Source of the DNA: Calothrix sp. PCC 7103
Lineage (GTDB): Bacteria > Cyanobacteriota > Cyanobacteriia > Cyanobacteriales > Nostocaceae
Length of the DNA: 64,000 nt
Reading direction: 5' to 3'
Assembly (NCBI RefSeq): GCF_000331305.1
Contig: NZ_KB217478.1
Span: forward strand, 1,053,366 to 1,117,365
Shown: in pieces, positions 37,747-45,709 of the stretch
Layout of the letters: each line of letters begins with the position of its first letter
Position numbering within the stretch: the stretch's first letter is position 1
Notes under the pieces: model-generated
Database searches by the model: none
Told to the model about the DNA's origin: nothing
The model's input: only the letters and a program-made list of their open reading frames with translations
Made by a program: the position numbers and the translations under genes

Positions 37747-38754
37747 ATGACTAAAGCTGATAAATATATAGCAGTTGTAGGCTGTGGATACTGGGGTAAA
37801 AACTTAGTCCGTGATTTTGCATCGTTAGGTGTACTGCGAATAATTTGTGATTACACTATACAAGCGCTAACAGAATTAGGACAAAAATTTGATGTCGAAA
37901 CGACTACTGACTTTACAAAAGTATTGGCAATGCCAGATATAAAAGCAGTAGTAATTGCAACTCCTGCCCCAACCCATGCTAATTTAGCAATCCAAGCATT
38001 AACTGCTGGAAAAGATGTATTCGTAGAAAAACCTTTAGCTCTCACTGTCGAAGATGCACTCAAAATAGAAACTGTAGCAAAAAAGAATAATCGTATGTTG
38101 ATGGTTGGGCATTTGCTCGAATATCACCCAGCTTTAGTCAAACTTCGCAATTTAGTAGAGTCAGGAAAAATAGGCAAGCTACGATACATTTATTCCAATC
38201 GTTTAAGCTTTGGTAAAGTCAGAACTGAAGAAAATGTGCTTTGGAGTTTTGCTCCACATGATATCTGTTCAATTCTAGGATTTGCAGGTTTACCAATATC
38301 AGTACAAGCTGTAGGTAGTGCCAACTTGGGACAAGTTGAAGATTTTTGCTTAATTAATTTAGAGTTTGAACAAAATCTAAAAGCACATATTTTTACAAGC
38401 TGGCTACACCCTTTCAAAGAACAAAGACTTGTGCTAGTGGGAGAGTTAGGAACCTTAGTGTTTGACGATGTATCTACAGATGCCAAGCTGACCTTTTACG
38501 ACCAACAAGCCGAAATAAAAGATAATATACCTGTTCTACAGTTTCGTTCTAAAACTGTTGTTTCAATTGATAGTGCATCGCCACTTACTGAAGAATGTAA
38601 ACATTTTCTCAAATGTATAGAAACAAGGCAAACTCCTAAAACTGATATTCAAAACGGTATTAACGTTTTAAAGGTTTTAGATTTAGCACAATTATCTTTG
38701 GAATCTCAAGGAAAAGTTTTAAGTTTAAAGGAGGTTCAGCTTGTCCATACATAA
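37747..38754 (+). CDS. Gfo/Idh/MocA-type 3-dehydrogenase, WbpB-like
   Basis: An NAD-dependent sugar dehydrogenase, probably oxidising the 3-OH of UDP-GlcNAcA so that an amino group can be placed there. The 335-residue product has the Rossmann motif VVGCGYWGKNLVRDFASLG near the N-terminus, ATPAPTHANLAIQAL and the family signature VFVEKPLALTVEDA (near residue 95). A C-terminal alpha/beta domain is consistent with Gfo/Idh/MocA (YSNRLSFGKVRTEENVLWSFAPHDI). It overlaps the acetyltransferase gene by 14 bp. Gene order B-D-E with A just upstream supports the WbpB role. Confidence 0.87.
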   Translation: MTKADKYIAVVGCGYWGKNLVRDFASLGVLRIICDYTIQALTELGQKFDVETTTDFTKVLAMPDIKAVVIATPAPTHANLAIQALTAGKDVFVEKPLALTVEDALKIETVAKKNNRMLMVGHLLEYHPALVKLRNLVESGKIGKLRYIYSNRLSFGKVRTEENVLWSFAPHDICSILGFAGLPISVQAVGSANLGQVEDFCLINLEFEQNLKAHIFTSWLHPFKEQRLVLVGELGTLVFDDVSTDAKLTFYDQQAEIKDNIPVLQFRSKTVVSIDSASPLTEECKHFLKCIETRQTPKTDIQNGINVLKVLDLAQLSLESQGKVLSLKEVQLVHT

Positions 38755-39385
38755 CGGGAAAGAAAGTCTTCAAACTGCTGAAAAAAGCTGCGATTATTTT
38801 GTCCATGAGTCAGCTTATGTTGATTTACCGTGTAGTATCGGCGCCGGCACTCAAATTTGGCATTTCAGCCACATCATGCAAAATGTGGAAATTGGAGAGA
38901 AATGTAAAATTGCCCAAAATGTATTTGTCGCAGCAGGGGTAAAAATCGGCTCTAACGTCAAAATACAGAATAATGTCTCGGTATATGCAGGAGTTACTTT
39001 AGAGGACGATGTATTTTGCGGTCCTAGCAGTGTTTTTACTAATATCAATACTCCTCGTTCTGCTTTTCCGCGCAATACAATGGATGACTATTTAAGCACT
39101 TTGGTAAAACAGGGAGCAACCATTGGCGCCAATGCAACAATTGTTTGCGGTCATACAATTGGACGGTATGCATTTATTGGTGCAGGTTCAACCGTTACTA
39201 AAAATGTAAATGACTATGCACTAGTTTATGGCAACCCAGCTAAACAAGTTGGATGGATGTGCGAATGCGGCGCCAAGTTAGATGCCGAATTTGAGAAACC
39301 AGACATAACAAAAACAATCACTTGCCTAGCTTGCAGACGTGAGTACGAATATACGAGCGAAACTCAGATAAAAAGAAAAGAATAA
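38741..39385 (+). CDS. Left-handed beta-helix N-acetyltransferase, WbpD-like
   Basis: The enzyme probably transfers acetyl from acetyl-CoA to the new 3-amino group of the UDP-sugar acid. The 214-residue product is built of hexapeptide repeats (IGAGTQIWHFSHIMQNVEIG, VFVAAGVKIGSNVKIQNNVS) with the trimer-site VYAGVTLEDDVFCGPSSVFTN and the loop ANATIVCGHTIGRYAFIGAGS. A C-terminal zinc-ribbon-like tail has CECGAK ... CLACRREY. It starts at TTG 38741, supported by GGAGG seven bases upstream, and overlaps the preceding gene by 14 bp. The family and position match WbpD/WlbB. Confidence 0.88.
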   Translation: MSIHNGKESLQTAEKSCDYFVHESAYVDLPCSIGAGTQIWHFSHIMQNVEIGEKCKIAQNVFVAAGVKIGSNVKIQNNVSVYAGVTLEDDVFCGPSSVFTNINTPRSAFPRNTMDDYLSTLVKQGATIGANATIVCGHTIGRYAFIGAGSTVTKNVNDYALVYGNPAKQVGWMCECGAKLDAEFEKPDITKTITCLACRREYEYTSETQIKRKE

Positions 39386-39404
39386 AATAAAGGATTATAT
39401 AACA

Positions 39405-40544
39405 GTGATTAACATTCCTCCATTTGATGCAACAGCCCAATACAAAAGCATTGCTGCAGAAATTGAACAAAAGGTTTGTGCAGTCATGGCAGGTGGACGT
39501 TATATTATGGGTCCACAAGTTAAGGAATTTGAAATCCAGTTTGCACAGTATTTAAATTGCGAACAGGTAATTTCTTGTAATTCTGGTACTGATGCATTAC
39601 ATTTAGCATTAAGAGCATTAAAAATCGGTGCTGGGGATGAAGTTATTACAACACCGTTTACATTTATAGCTACAACTGAAGCGATAGGTATAGTTGGAGC
39701 AACACCTGTTTTCGTTGATGTTGAGCTTTCCTCATACAATATAGATCCGCAACTCATCGAGTCTAAAATTACTGAGCACACCAAGGCTATTATACCTGTA
39801 CATTTATACGGGCGCCCGTGTAACATGACAGCGATAATGGAAATCGCACGTAAATATAATTTGAAAGTAATTGAAGACGTAGCTCAAGCATGTGGTGCCA
39901 CATGGGAAGGAAAGCAAGTAGGTACAATTGGCGATGTAGGATGTTTTAGTTTTTTTCCCACCAAAAACTTAGGTTGTTTTGGGGATGGGGGTGCAATTGC
40001 TACAGACAATTCTATAATTGCCGAGCGAGTTGAGCATTTACGCAGACATGGAGGTAAAATTAAATACCAACATGAAGAATTGGGACTTAACAGTCGCTTG
40101 GATACTTTACAAGCAACAGTTCTTTTAGTTAAGTTACAGCATTTAAATCGCTGGAATGTGGCGAGGACTCAAATTGCAGAATATTACGTAAACAAGTTAA
40201 GCGACGTTGAAAACATTGCTTTACCCATAGTTGTGCAAGAGGGAAATTCTGTATGGAATCAATTTACAGTCAGAATTTTGCACAAGCAACGTAATTATGT
40301 GCAAAAATTCCTTCAAGAAAAAGGGATAGGTTCAATGGTGTACTATCCAATACCTCTGCACCTACAGCAGGTACACTCTGACTTGAATTACCCCCTCGGC
40401 TCATTACCAGTCAGCGAACAATTGAGCCATGAAGTTTTATCTTTACCGATGTTTCCAGAATTACCTGCATCCTCGCAAAAAGTTGTTGTTGAGTCCTTTC
40501 GTGAAGCACTAGCTAATATTTACTTGTCTTCCAATGTACGATGA
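39405..40544 (+). CDS. DegT/DnrJ/EryC1/StrS aminotransferase, WbpE-like
   Basis: A PLP-dependent transaminase that would aminate the 3-keto group made by the WbpB-like enzyme, usually with glutamate as donor. The 379-residue product begins at GTG behind AAGGA. It has SCNSGTDALHLALRAL near 58, DVAQACGATWEGKQVGTIG near 158, and the PLP-lysine motif SFFPTKNLGCFGDGGA with Lys187. The C-terminal PIPLHLQQVHSDL segment is typical of sugar aminotransferases. It overlaps the following small membrane protein by ATGA, so it heads a coupled aminotransferase-flippase-like string resembling arnB and arnE/F. Confidence 0.9.
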   Translation: MINIPPFDATAQYKSIAAEIEQKVCAVMAGGRYIMGPQVKEFEIQFAQYLNCEQVISCNSGTDALHLALRALKIGAGDEVITTPFTFIATTEAIGIVGATPVFVDVELSSYNIDPQLIESKITEHTKAIIPVHLYGRPCNMTAIMEIARKYNLKVIEDVAQACGATWEGKQVGTIGDVGCFSFFPTKNLGCFGDGGAIATDNSIIAERVEHLRRHGGKIKYQHEELGLNSRLDTLQATVLLVKLQHLNRWNVARTQIAEYYVNKLSDVENIALPIVVQEGNSVWNQFTVRILHKQRNYVQKFLQEKGIGSMVYYPIPLHLQQVHSDLNYPLGSLPVSEQLSHEVLSLPMFPELPASSQKVVVESFREALANIYLSSNVR

Positions 40545-40936
40545 TTTCTAAAGGGTCAAATTCACATCCCAAATTAATTGCTTACATAACGCTGTTCGCA
40601 AGTATTTTGTTTGGAACCGCAGGGCAACTACTAATGAAAAAAACGATGAGTAGTGATACTCAGGAATTTTTCACATGGTTATTTTTTTTGCAATTACTGC
40701 TTGCGCTAGCTGTTTATAGTATTGGAGTAATTAATTGGATACTTTCACTACGGTTCTTAAAACTCAGTATTGCCTACCCTTTAACTAGTTTAAACTACGT
40801 AGGCATACTTTTAGGGTCATACTACTTTTTCGATGAAAAGCTAACTCCACTAAGAGTAATGGGAGTTCTTCTAGTTTTTCTAGGTATTCTTTTTGTAGTG
40901 ATTCCGGTTAAATCACAATTAGGGAAGTCACAATGA
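40541..40936 (+). CDS. Small multidrug-resistance/ArnE-F-like membrane protein (subunit 1)
   Basis: The 131-residue protein has four predicted membrane helices (roughly 12-32, 44-64, 70-90, 97-120) with the EamA/SMR pattern. An early FGTAGQLLMKK motif is followed by SLRFLKLSIAYPLTSLNYVGILLGSYYFFDEKL. This resembles ArnE/ArnF, which together move undecaprenyl-phosphate-aminoarabinose across the inner membrane. It overlaps its upstream and downstream neighbours by ATGA, so it is co-translated with a second, similar protein. A lipid-linked-sugar flippase heterodimer is the best guess; a small-molecule exporter is the alternative. Confidence 0.8.
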   Translation: MISKGSNSHPKLIAYITLFASILFGTAGQLLMKKTMSSDTQEFFTWLFFLQLLLALAVYSIGVINWILSLRFLKLSIAYPLTSLNYVGILLGSYYFFDEKLTPLRVMGVLLVFLGILFVVIPVKSQLGKSQ

Positions 40937-41289
40937 GCCTGAATAGTTGGCTTATATTAATGGTAATAGTTGTACTAGGAACAGCTGCTCAACTATCGCT
41001 AAAGTATGCATTTCATGTTTCTAGCCTAAATAAGACAGGTGCCTTACCCCTAAGTATTTTACTCTCTTATTATTTTTGGGTGTGGTTTATTTGCTATGCA
41101 GTCATGACTGCTATGTGGCTATTAGTTTTGCGGGTTGTCCCTTTAAATCAAGCCTATCCATTCTTAGGACTAACCTACGCTTTTATCCCATTGGCATCTC
41201 ATTTTTTTCTAAAAGAAAAGGTTGTATTTAGGCAGTGGTTAGGGATAAGTATTATTGTAGCTGGCATTATTCTAGTTGTACAAAAATAA
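40933..41289 (+). CDS. Small multidrug-resistance/ArnE-F-like membrane protein (subunit 2)
   Basis: The 118-residue protein has four helices and the same layout as its upstream neighbour. It starts MSLNSWLILMVIVVLGTAAQLSLKYAFH and continues with RVVPLNQAYPFLGLTYAFIPLASHFFLKEKV and a last helix WLGISIIVAGIILVVQK. Two adjacent non-identical SMR-type half transporters usually work as a heterodimer, as ArnE and ArnF do. It ends about 100 bp before the epimerase gene. The partner lipid sugar is not known. Confidence 0.8.
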   Translation: MSLNSWLILMVIVVLGTAAQLSLKYAFHVSSLNKTGALPLSILLSYYFWVWFICYAVMTAMWLLVLRVVPLNQAYPFLGLTYAFIPLASHFFLKEKVVFRQWLGISIIVAGIILVVQK

Positions 41290-41386
41290 TGGAAACATTC
41301 AAATTTAGAATAATCATGTCATGCTTCACTTGGTTCAGTATCTAAAAGTTTAAACTTCAAAAAACAATATACAACGATATACAATT

Positions 41387-42370
41387 ATGATTCAGAAAAT
41401 TTTAGTTACAGGTGTAGCTGGTTTCCTTGGTTCAAACTTGCTGGATAAACTCTTAGTGTCTGGACATGAAGTAATTGGTATAGATAACCTTTCAATGGGA
41501 AAACTAGACAACATTGCTCATAATTTAGGCAATAAATTTTTCCATTTTTTGCAGAAAGATGTTACCGAAAAAAGTACCTTTGAAAATTTAGCAAGTGATA
41601 TTGATTGTATAGTTCATTTAGCTGCTTTCAAAATTCCACGTTATGGCAAAGCTATTGATACTTTAAAAATTAATTATCAAGGTACAGAAAATGTTTTAGA
41701 ACTAGCCAAAGAATTAAATTGTAAATGTGTATTAGCTTCCACTTCTGATGTTTACGGACGCAACCCAAATCTACCTTTTAGCGAAGAAAGCGACTCAGTT
41801 ATTGGCTCATCTAAAGTAGCTCGTTGGAGTTATGCAGTATCTAAGCTGTTTGATGAGCATTTAGCTTTTGCATATCAAGAAAGCTATGGTTTCCCAGTAG
41901 TTCTGTTACGGTTTTTTGGCTCATATGGTCCTCGTCACCATCTTTCATGGTGGGGTGGACCGCAGTCGGTTTTCATCGAGCAAATTTTAAACGGTGATGA
42001 AATTAACATTCATGGGAATGGGTTGCAAACTCGTAGTTTTACTTATGTCAGTGATACTGTTGCTGGTATTTACGCTGCCACAGTTAACAGTAAAGCAAAT
42101 GGCGAGATTTTTAATATTGGTAACAACTACGAAATAACGATTCTGGATTTAGCTAAGACAATAAAGCGTGTGAGTAATACTCCGGGAGAACTCAAGCTTA
42201 AATTTATTCCCTACGAATCCTTCACTGGCAAAAAGTATGAAGATGTAATGCGTCGTGTTCCTGATAATAGTAAATGCGAAGACATTCTTGGCGTAAAGCC
42301 CATAGTTACGTTAGAAGAAGGTCTATCACAAACGATTGCATGGCATCGTACTATTAGAGCTTGTGTGTAA
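41387..42370 (+). CDS. NAD-dependent sugar epimerase/dehydratase (extended SDR)
   Basis: The 327-residue product is an extended short-chain dehydrogenase of the GalE/RmlB superfamily. The NAD-binding motif is TGVAGFLGSNLLDKLL near the N-terminus. VHLAAFKIPRYGKAID precedes an active-site pair Ser/Thr ... SYAVSKLFDEHLA (Tyr-x3-Lys). The segment RFFGSYGPRHHLSWWGGPQSVFIEQIL is the substrate-binding part. It could be a UDP-hexose 4-epimerase or a uronic-acid decarboxylase-type enzyme; the exact reaction cannot be read from sequence. It lies between the flippase-like pair and the deacetylase. Confidence 0.85.
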   Translation: MIQKILVTGVAGFLGSNLLDKLLVSGHEVIGIDNLSMGKLDNIAHNLGNKFFHFLQKDVTEKSTFENLASDIDCIVHLAAFKIPRYGKAIDTLKINYQGTENVLELAKELNCKCVLASTSDVYGRNPNLPFSEESDSVIGSSKVARWSYAVSKLFDEHLAFAYQESYGFPVVLLRFFGSYGPRHHLSWWGGPQSVFIEQILNGDEINIHGNGLQTRSFTYVSDTVAGIYAATVNSKANGEIFNIGNNYEITILDLAKTIKRVSNTPGELKLKFIPYESFTGKKYEDVMRRVPDNSKCEDILGVKPIVTLEEGLSQTIAWHRTIRACV

Positions 42371-42378
42371 ATGATTGT

Positions 42379-42418
42379 GAGGCATTTTAGCTAGTAATAT
42401 TAATACGCAAAATGCCTC
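42379..42418 (+). terminator. Hairpin after the epimerase gene
   Basis: GAGGCATTTT at 42379-42388 and AAAATGCCTC at 42409-42418 form a perfect 10-bp stem with a 20-base loop, 9 bp after the epimerase stop. No T-run follows, so it may be a weak terminator or an mRNA-stabilising hairpin ahead of the deacetylase. Confidence 0.5.
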
Positions 42419-42465
42419 GATTCAAGCATTAAATTAAAAAATCTAAATTATAATAAATAATAATA

Positions 42466-43419
42466 ATGAAAAAACTAGCAGCTTTAAATATAAATTTTGA
42501 TTCGATGGCTGAATGCTTAAAGTTATCAGGCATTCCGGTAAAAATCACTGAAATAAAAGATCCGTCATTTTTTGAAATTGCAGACAGATTCTTTAATATT
42601 GCTAATCAACTAGGAGTAAAATTAACAATTTATATCATTGCTCAAGATTTATTAAACAAAGATAACTTTAAACAAGTGCGTAAATGGGCAGAATCTGGTC
42701 ATGAAATAGGAAACCACACATTTAGCCATCCTCAAAACCTTGCTGAGTTAGGGAAAAAAGAAATATCTAAAGAAATCAAACAAGCACATAATATAATTGG
42801 TGATTGTATTGGCTACGCACCAAAAGGTTTTATATCCCCAGCATGGAGCTATTCACCAGTGCAAGCAGAAATATTAACAGAATTACATTATGATTATGAC
42901 ACATCATTATTTTCCTCATTTCTAATGCCTCTTGTGCAACTAAAATTACGATTGCAGTCTCAAGTTAATAAACAGACAATTCCTGTTATTCGGAAAGATT
43001 TATACGGTTCTTTGTTTGGTTCTCGTCAACCATATTTTGTTTCTAAAGAGCGTCCTTGGTCAAACCATACCAAAATTGGTAACTTAATTATGTTACCTTT
43101 ACCAATGACAAAATGTAGAATTCCTATATGGCACTCAATGAGCTTTATTTTTTCAAAAAAACAATATGAAAAAGCTTTAAATAGTGCGCTAGATACAAGT
43201 GATTGCTTTTACTATCTTATGCATCCTGCTGACCTTGTAGACCCAAGCACAGATTGTAATCAGTTGAGTCCAGCAATTAAAAATATAGAAAGATTTAATA
43301 TTCCTCTAACACAGAAGCTGGAACACTTAACCACAGCTTTAAAAATAATTTCTAAAAAATGTACTTTTGTAACTATGTCAGAATTAGCAAATAGACAAAG
43401 GAAAAGTTTAAATGCATAA
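42466..43419 (+). CDS. NodB-fold polysaccharide deacetylase, ArnD-like
   Basis: A metal-dependent deacetylase/deformylase of 317 residues. The metal site is visible as Asp12 (LNINFDS, where chitin deacetylases have FDDG) and His84/His88 (GHEIGNHTFSH). Later motifs are APKGFISPAWSYSP and a terminal FYYLMHPADL. There is no signal peptide, so it acts in the cytoplasm on a nucleotide- or lipid-linked sugar, like ArnD and unlike secreted chitin deacetylases. It overlaps the formyltransferase gene by 8 bp, a telling pair because ArnD removes the formyl group that a formyltransferase adds. Confidence 0.82.
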   Translation: MKKLAALNINFDSMAECLKLSGIPVKITEIKDPSFFEIADRFFNIANQLGVKLTIYIIAQDLLNKDNFKQVRKWAESGHEIGNHTFSHPQNLAELGKKEISKEIKQAHNIIGDCIGYAPKGFISPAWSYSPVQAEILTELHYDYDTSLFSSFLMPLVQLKLRLQSQVNKQTIPVIRKDLYGSLFGSRQPYFVSKERPWSNHTKIGNLIMLPLPMTKCRIPIWHSMSFIFSKKQYEKALNSALDTSDCFYYLMHPADLVDPSTDCNQLSPAIKNIERFNIPLTQKLEHLTTALKIISKKCTFVTMSELANRQRKSLNA

Positions 43420-44197
43420 CACAACTAAGTTAATAGTACTAGTTGAAAATGAAAGCTTATTTTTACCAAATTTACTCGCAAAGCTTGCACATAAAGGATT
43501 AATACAACAAATAATTGTTTTATCTCCTAACTTTTGCTATAAAAAATTTATAAAGAGCATTAATCGCTTAATACATTGTTTTGGTTTTTTTAATATTTTT
43601 AAACTTGTTTTATCTACAATACTAGGAATAATTACAAATTCACTATGTAGATATAAATTTTATTCGATCAAAAAAATTTGTGAGATTTATAAAATTCCTT
43701 TACTAACTATTCAAAAACTTAATTCAAAACAGTTAAATGATTTACTAGAGCAAAATAAAGGCAATATTTTATTCGCTCAAGTAAGCCAAAAAATTAAACC
43801 TGATTTGCTAACAAAAGGCGTATTTTGGAATAAGCATTGTAGCCTTTTACCTTCGTACAAAGGAGTTTATCCAATTTTTTGGGCTTTATTAAATGAAGAA
43901 TCGGAACTAGGAATTTCTATTCATATTATGAATGAGAAGTTTGACGAAGGAACTGTATTAGCGCAAAGCAAAATTACTAATAACAATCTGACATTCTTTG
44001 AAGCTTATCACCGTTTATATGATATAACGGCAAATTTAATTATTGATTTATGCAACGGGGTAAGGCATGAAGTAAATAATGCTTATAAAGATTCTTATTA
44101 CTCATTTCCAACTGCCAAAGATAGAAAACGCTTTCAGAAACACCACAAGTTCGGATTTGCATTTCGCCTACATCCTTCCATAAAACCCCAGTTTTAA
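43412..44197 (+). CDS. Formyltransferase-family protein (sugar N-formyltransferase-like)
   Basis: The 261-residue product has the formyltransferase catalytic signature: Asn140-x-His142 followed by SLLPSYKG (NKHCSLLPSYKGVYPIFWALL), and Asp178 in NEKFDEGTVLAQ. These match the Asn-His-Asp triad of Fmt and ArnA-type enzymes that use 10-formyl-tetrahydrofolate. It lacks the C-terminal tRNA-binding domain of Fmt. With amino-sugar genes around it, N-formylation of a sugar amine is likely. The gene is unusually AT-rich and has no GGCGCC site, as do its neighbours. Overlaps the deacetylase by 8 bp. Confidence 0.83.
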   Translation: MHNTTKLIVLVENESLFLPNLLAKLAHKGLIQQIIVLSPNFCYKKFIKSINRLIHCFGFFNIFKLVLSTILGIITNSLCRYKFYSIKKICEIYKIPLLTIQKLNSKQLNDLLEQNKGNILFAQVSQKIKPDLLTKGVFWNKHCSLLPSYKGVYPIFWALLNEESELGISIHIMNEKFDEGTVLAQSKITNNNLTFFEAYHRLYDITANLIIDLCNGVRHEVNNAYKDSYYSFPTAKDRKRFQKHHKFGFAFRLHPSIKPQF

Positions 44198-44489
44198 AAG
44201 ATATGTGTCATTTTGAGCGCAAATTAATGCGTAAATTCCTAACTTGCGAAGTATTGTTTAGTACTAATTACAATATCAAATTTTATTCTTTCCTGGGATA
44301 CTAACCTTCGCGTAAAGCTTTGCTTTACACCGCGTTTAGCAATTCGATTTTACCTAAATATTTTTGACTATGCAACTAAAGTATTTGATACCAAAATCTG
44401 GTATAAATGCTGAAGAAAATAAGAGATTTATTAATTACTTTATATATTAGTTATATATCCGTATATTTTAAGATAGGGCTAAGAAGGTT
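44198..44489. other. Intergenic region, nothing firm
   Basis: A 292-bp AT-rich gap. CGTAAAGCTTTGCTTTACACCG (at about 44312) is a short palindromic segment (GTAAAGC/GCTTTAC). No gene is seen. The promoter of the PEP-CTERM protein is probably in the distal part. Confidence 0.4.
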
Positions 44490-45662
44490 ATGGCTGTGAT
44501 AAAGAAGTTATCGTTGATAACTGCGGTTGGTGTTTTCTTGAGTTTGCTTATGACAGGTGAAGCTTTTGCTTTTACTTTTACTCAAATTGCTGATACGAGT
44601 AACGACTTTAGTAGATTTGGCTTCTACCCCGCAATCGACAATGACGGTACAGTTGCCTTCCTAGCTGACTTAAATACTGGCGGTAGTGGGGTTTTTAAGG
44701 GTAGTGGTAGAGAGATTACTCGTATTGATGACGGTCAGTTTAGCTCCTTTTTCTCCTTTAATCCAGCAATTAGTAATGGCAACGTTGCTTTCTCTGGGAA
44801 CCTGAAAACTGGAGGTTCTGCTATTTATGCTCTTAGTGGAGGCGCCCTCCAAGCAATCGCGACTAGTGGGAACCCTGCTACTTTCGGTTTGCCAGCAATT
44901 AACAGCGAAGGGACTATAGCTTTCTCTCAAATTCTTGATTCCGGAGTCCGAGCTATCTTGAGCAATAGCGGTGGAACAATCACCACTATTGCTGACACCA
45001 GCAATGCTAGTCCCTATAGTCGATTTGAGGGAAGCGCAATTAATACATCTGGTACTGTAGCTTTCAACGCTGAACTAAAAGCAGGAGGACGTGGTATATA
45101 CGCTGTTAATAATGGAACAACAAGTACCATTGTTGACACTAGTGGCGAGTTTGATTTTCTCTTTAACCCCAGTATAAATAATCAAGGCATAATAACCTTT
45201 AAAGGTGTTCTTGATGAATTTGCAGGCGAGGGTATTTATGTAAGCAACGCTGGGACTGTCAGCAAGATTGCCGATAATAGTGGCGCTTTTGACTTTTTTC
45301 TAGATAATCCTGCTATTAACAACAACGCTACAGTCGCCTTTAAGGGTGTTTTAAAAGGAGGTGGCTTAGGTATTTATACTGGAGCAGACCCAGTAACCAA
45401 TAAGGTAATTGCCTTGGGCGATTCCCTACTTGGCTCAACAGTTGCAGACCTTTATTTTTCCAGTCAAGGGATCAACGATAAAAACCAGTTCGCCTTTTAT
45501 GCCAGACTTGCAGATGGTAGACGTGGTGTTTTTCGTGCTGACCCAGACTCCGACCCTCAAACTCCTATTTCAATTCCAGAACAAAGTTCGGTATTTAGTT
45601 TATTGACGGTAGGTGCCTTATTTATCTTTTTAAGACAAAGGCGTTTGAGTAATAAGTATTAA
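44490..45662 (+). CDS. Secreted PEP-CTERM-type protein with ~50-residue repeats
   Basis: The 390-residue protein has a signal peptide (MAVIKKLSLITAVGVFLSLL..., cleavage near AFAFT). About six degenerate repeats of roughly 50 residues follow, on the pattern PAINxxGTVAFxAxLxxGGxGIYxxxxGxxxxIADTSG, which suggests a beta-propeller or beta-solenoid. The C-terminus SIPEQSSVFSLLTVGALFIF followed by RQRR is a PEP-CTERM sorting signal with PEQ in place of PEP. Such proteins are cleaved and anchored by an exosortase and are usually linked to exopolysaccharide production, which suits this locus. Function unknown. Confidence 0.78.
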   Translation: MAVIKKLSLITAVGVFLSLLMTGEAFAFTFTQIADTSNDFSRFGFYPAIDNDGTVAFLADLNTGGSGVFKGSGREITRIDDGQFSSFFSFNPAISNGNVAFSGNLKTGGSAIYALSGGALQAIATSGNPATFGLPAINSEGTIAFSQILDSGVRAILSNSGGTITTIADTSNASPYSRFEGSAINTSGTVAFNAELKAGGRGIYAVNNGTTSTIVDTSGEFDFLFNPSINNQGIITFKGVLDEFAGEGIYVSNAGTVSKIADNSGAFDFFLDNPAINNNATVAFKGVLKGGGLGIYTGADPVTNKVIALGDSLLGSTVADLYFSSQGINDKNQFAFYARLADGRRGVFRADPDSDPQTPISIPEQSSVFSLLTVGALFIFLRQRRLSNKY

Positions 45663-45665
45663 ATC

Positions 45666-45697
45666 AAAGGGGTTAACCATAAAGGTTAACTCCTTTT
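45666..45697. terminator. Bidirectional terminator hairpin
   Basis: AAAGGGGTTAACC (45666-45678), loop ATAAA, GGTTAACTCCTTT (45684-45696) forms a 13-bp stem with one mismatch, between the 3' ends of the PEP-CTERM gene and the opposing GT39-like gene. T-rich flanks on both sides fit termination in both directions. Confidence 0.85.
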
Positions 45698-45709
45698 AAT
45701 TGTAAATGG

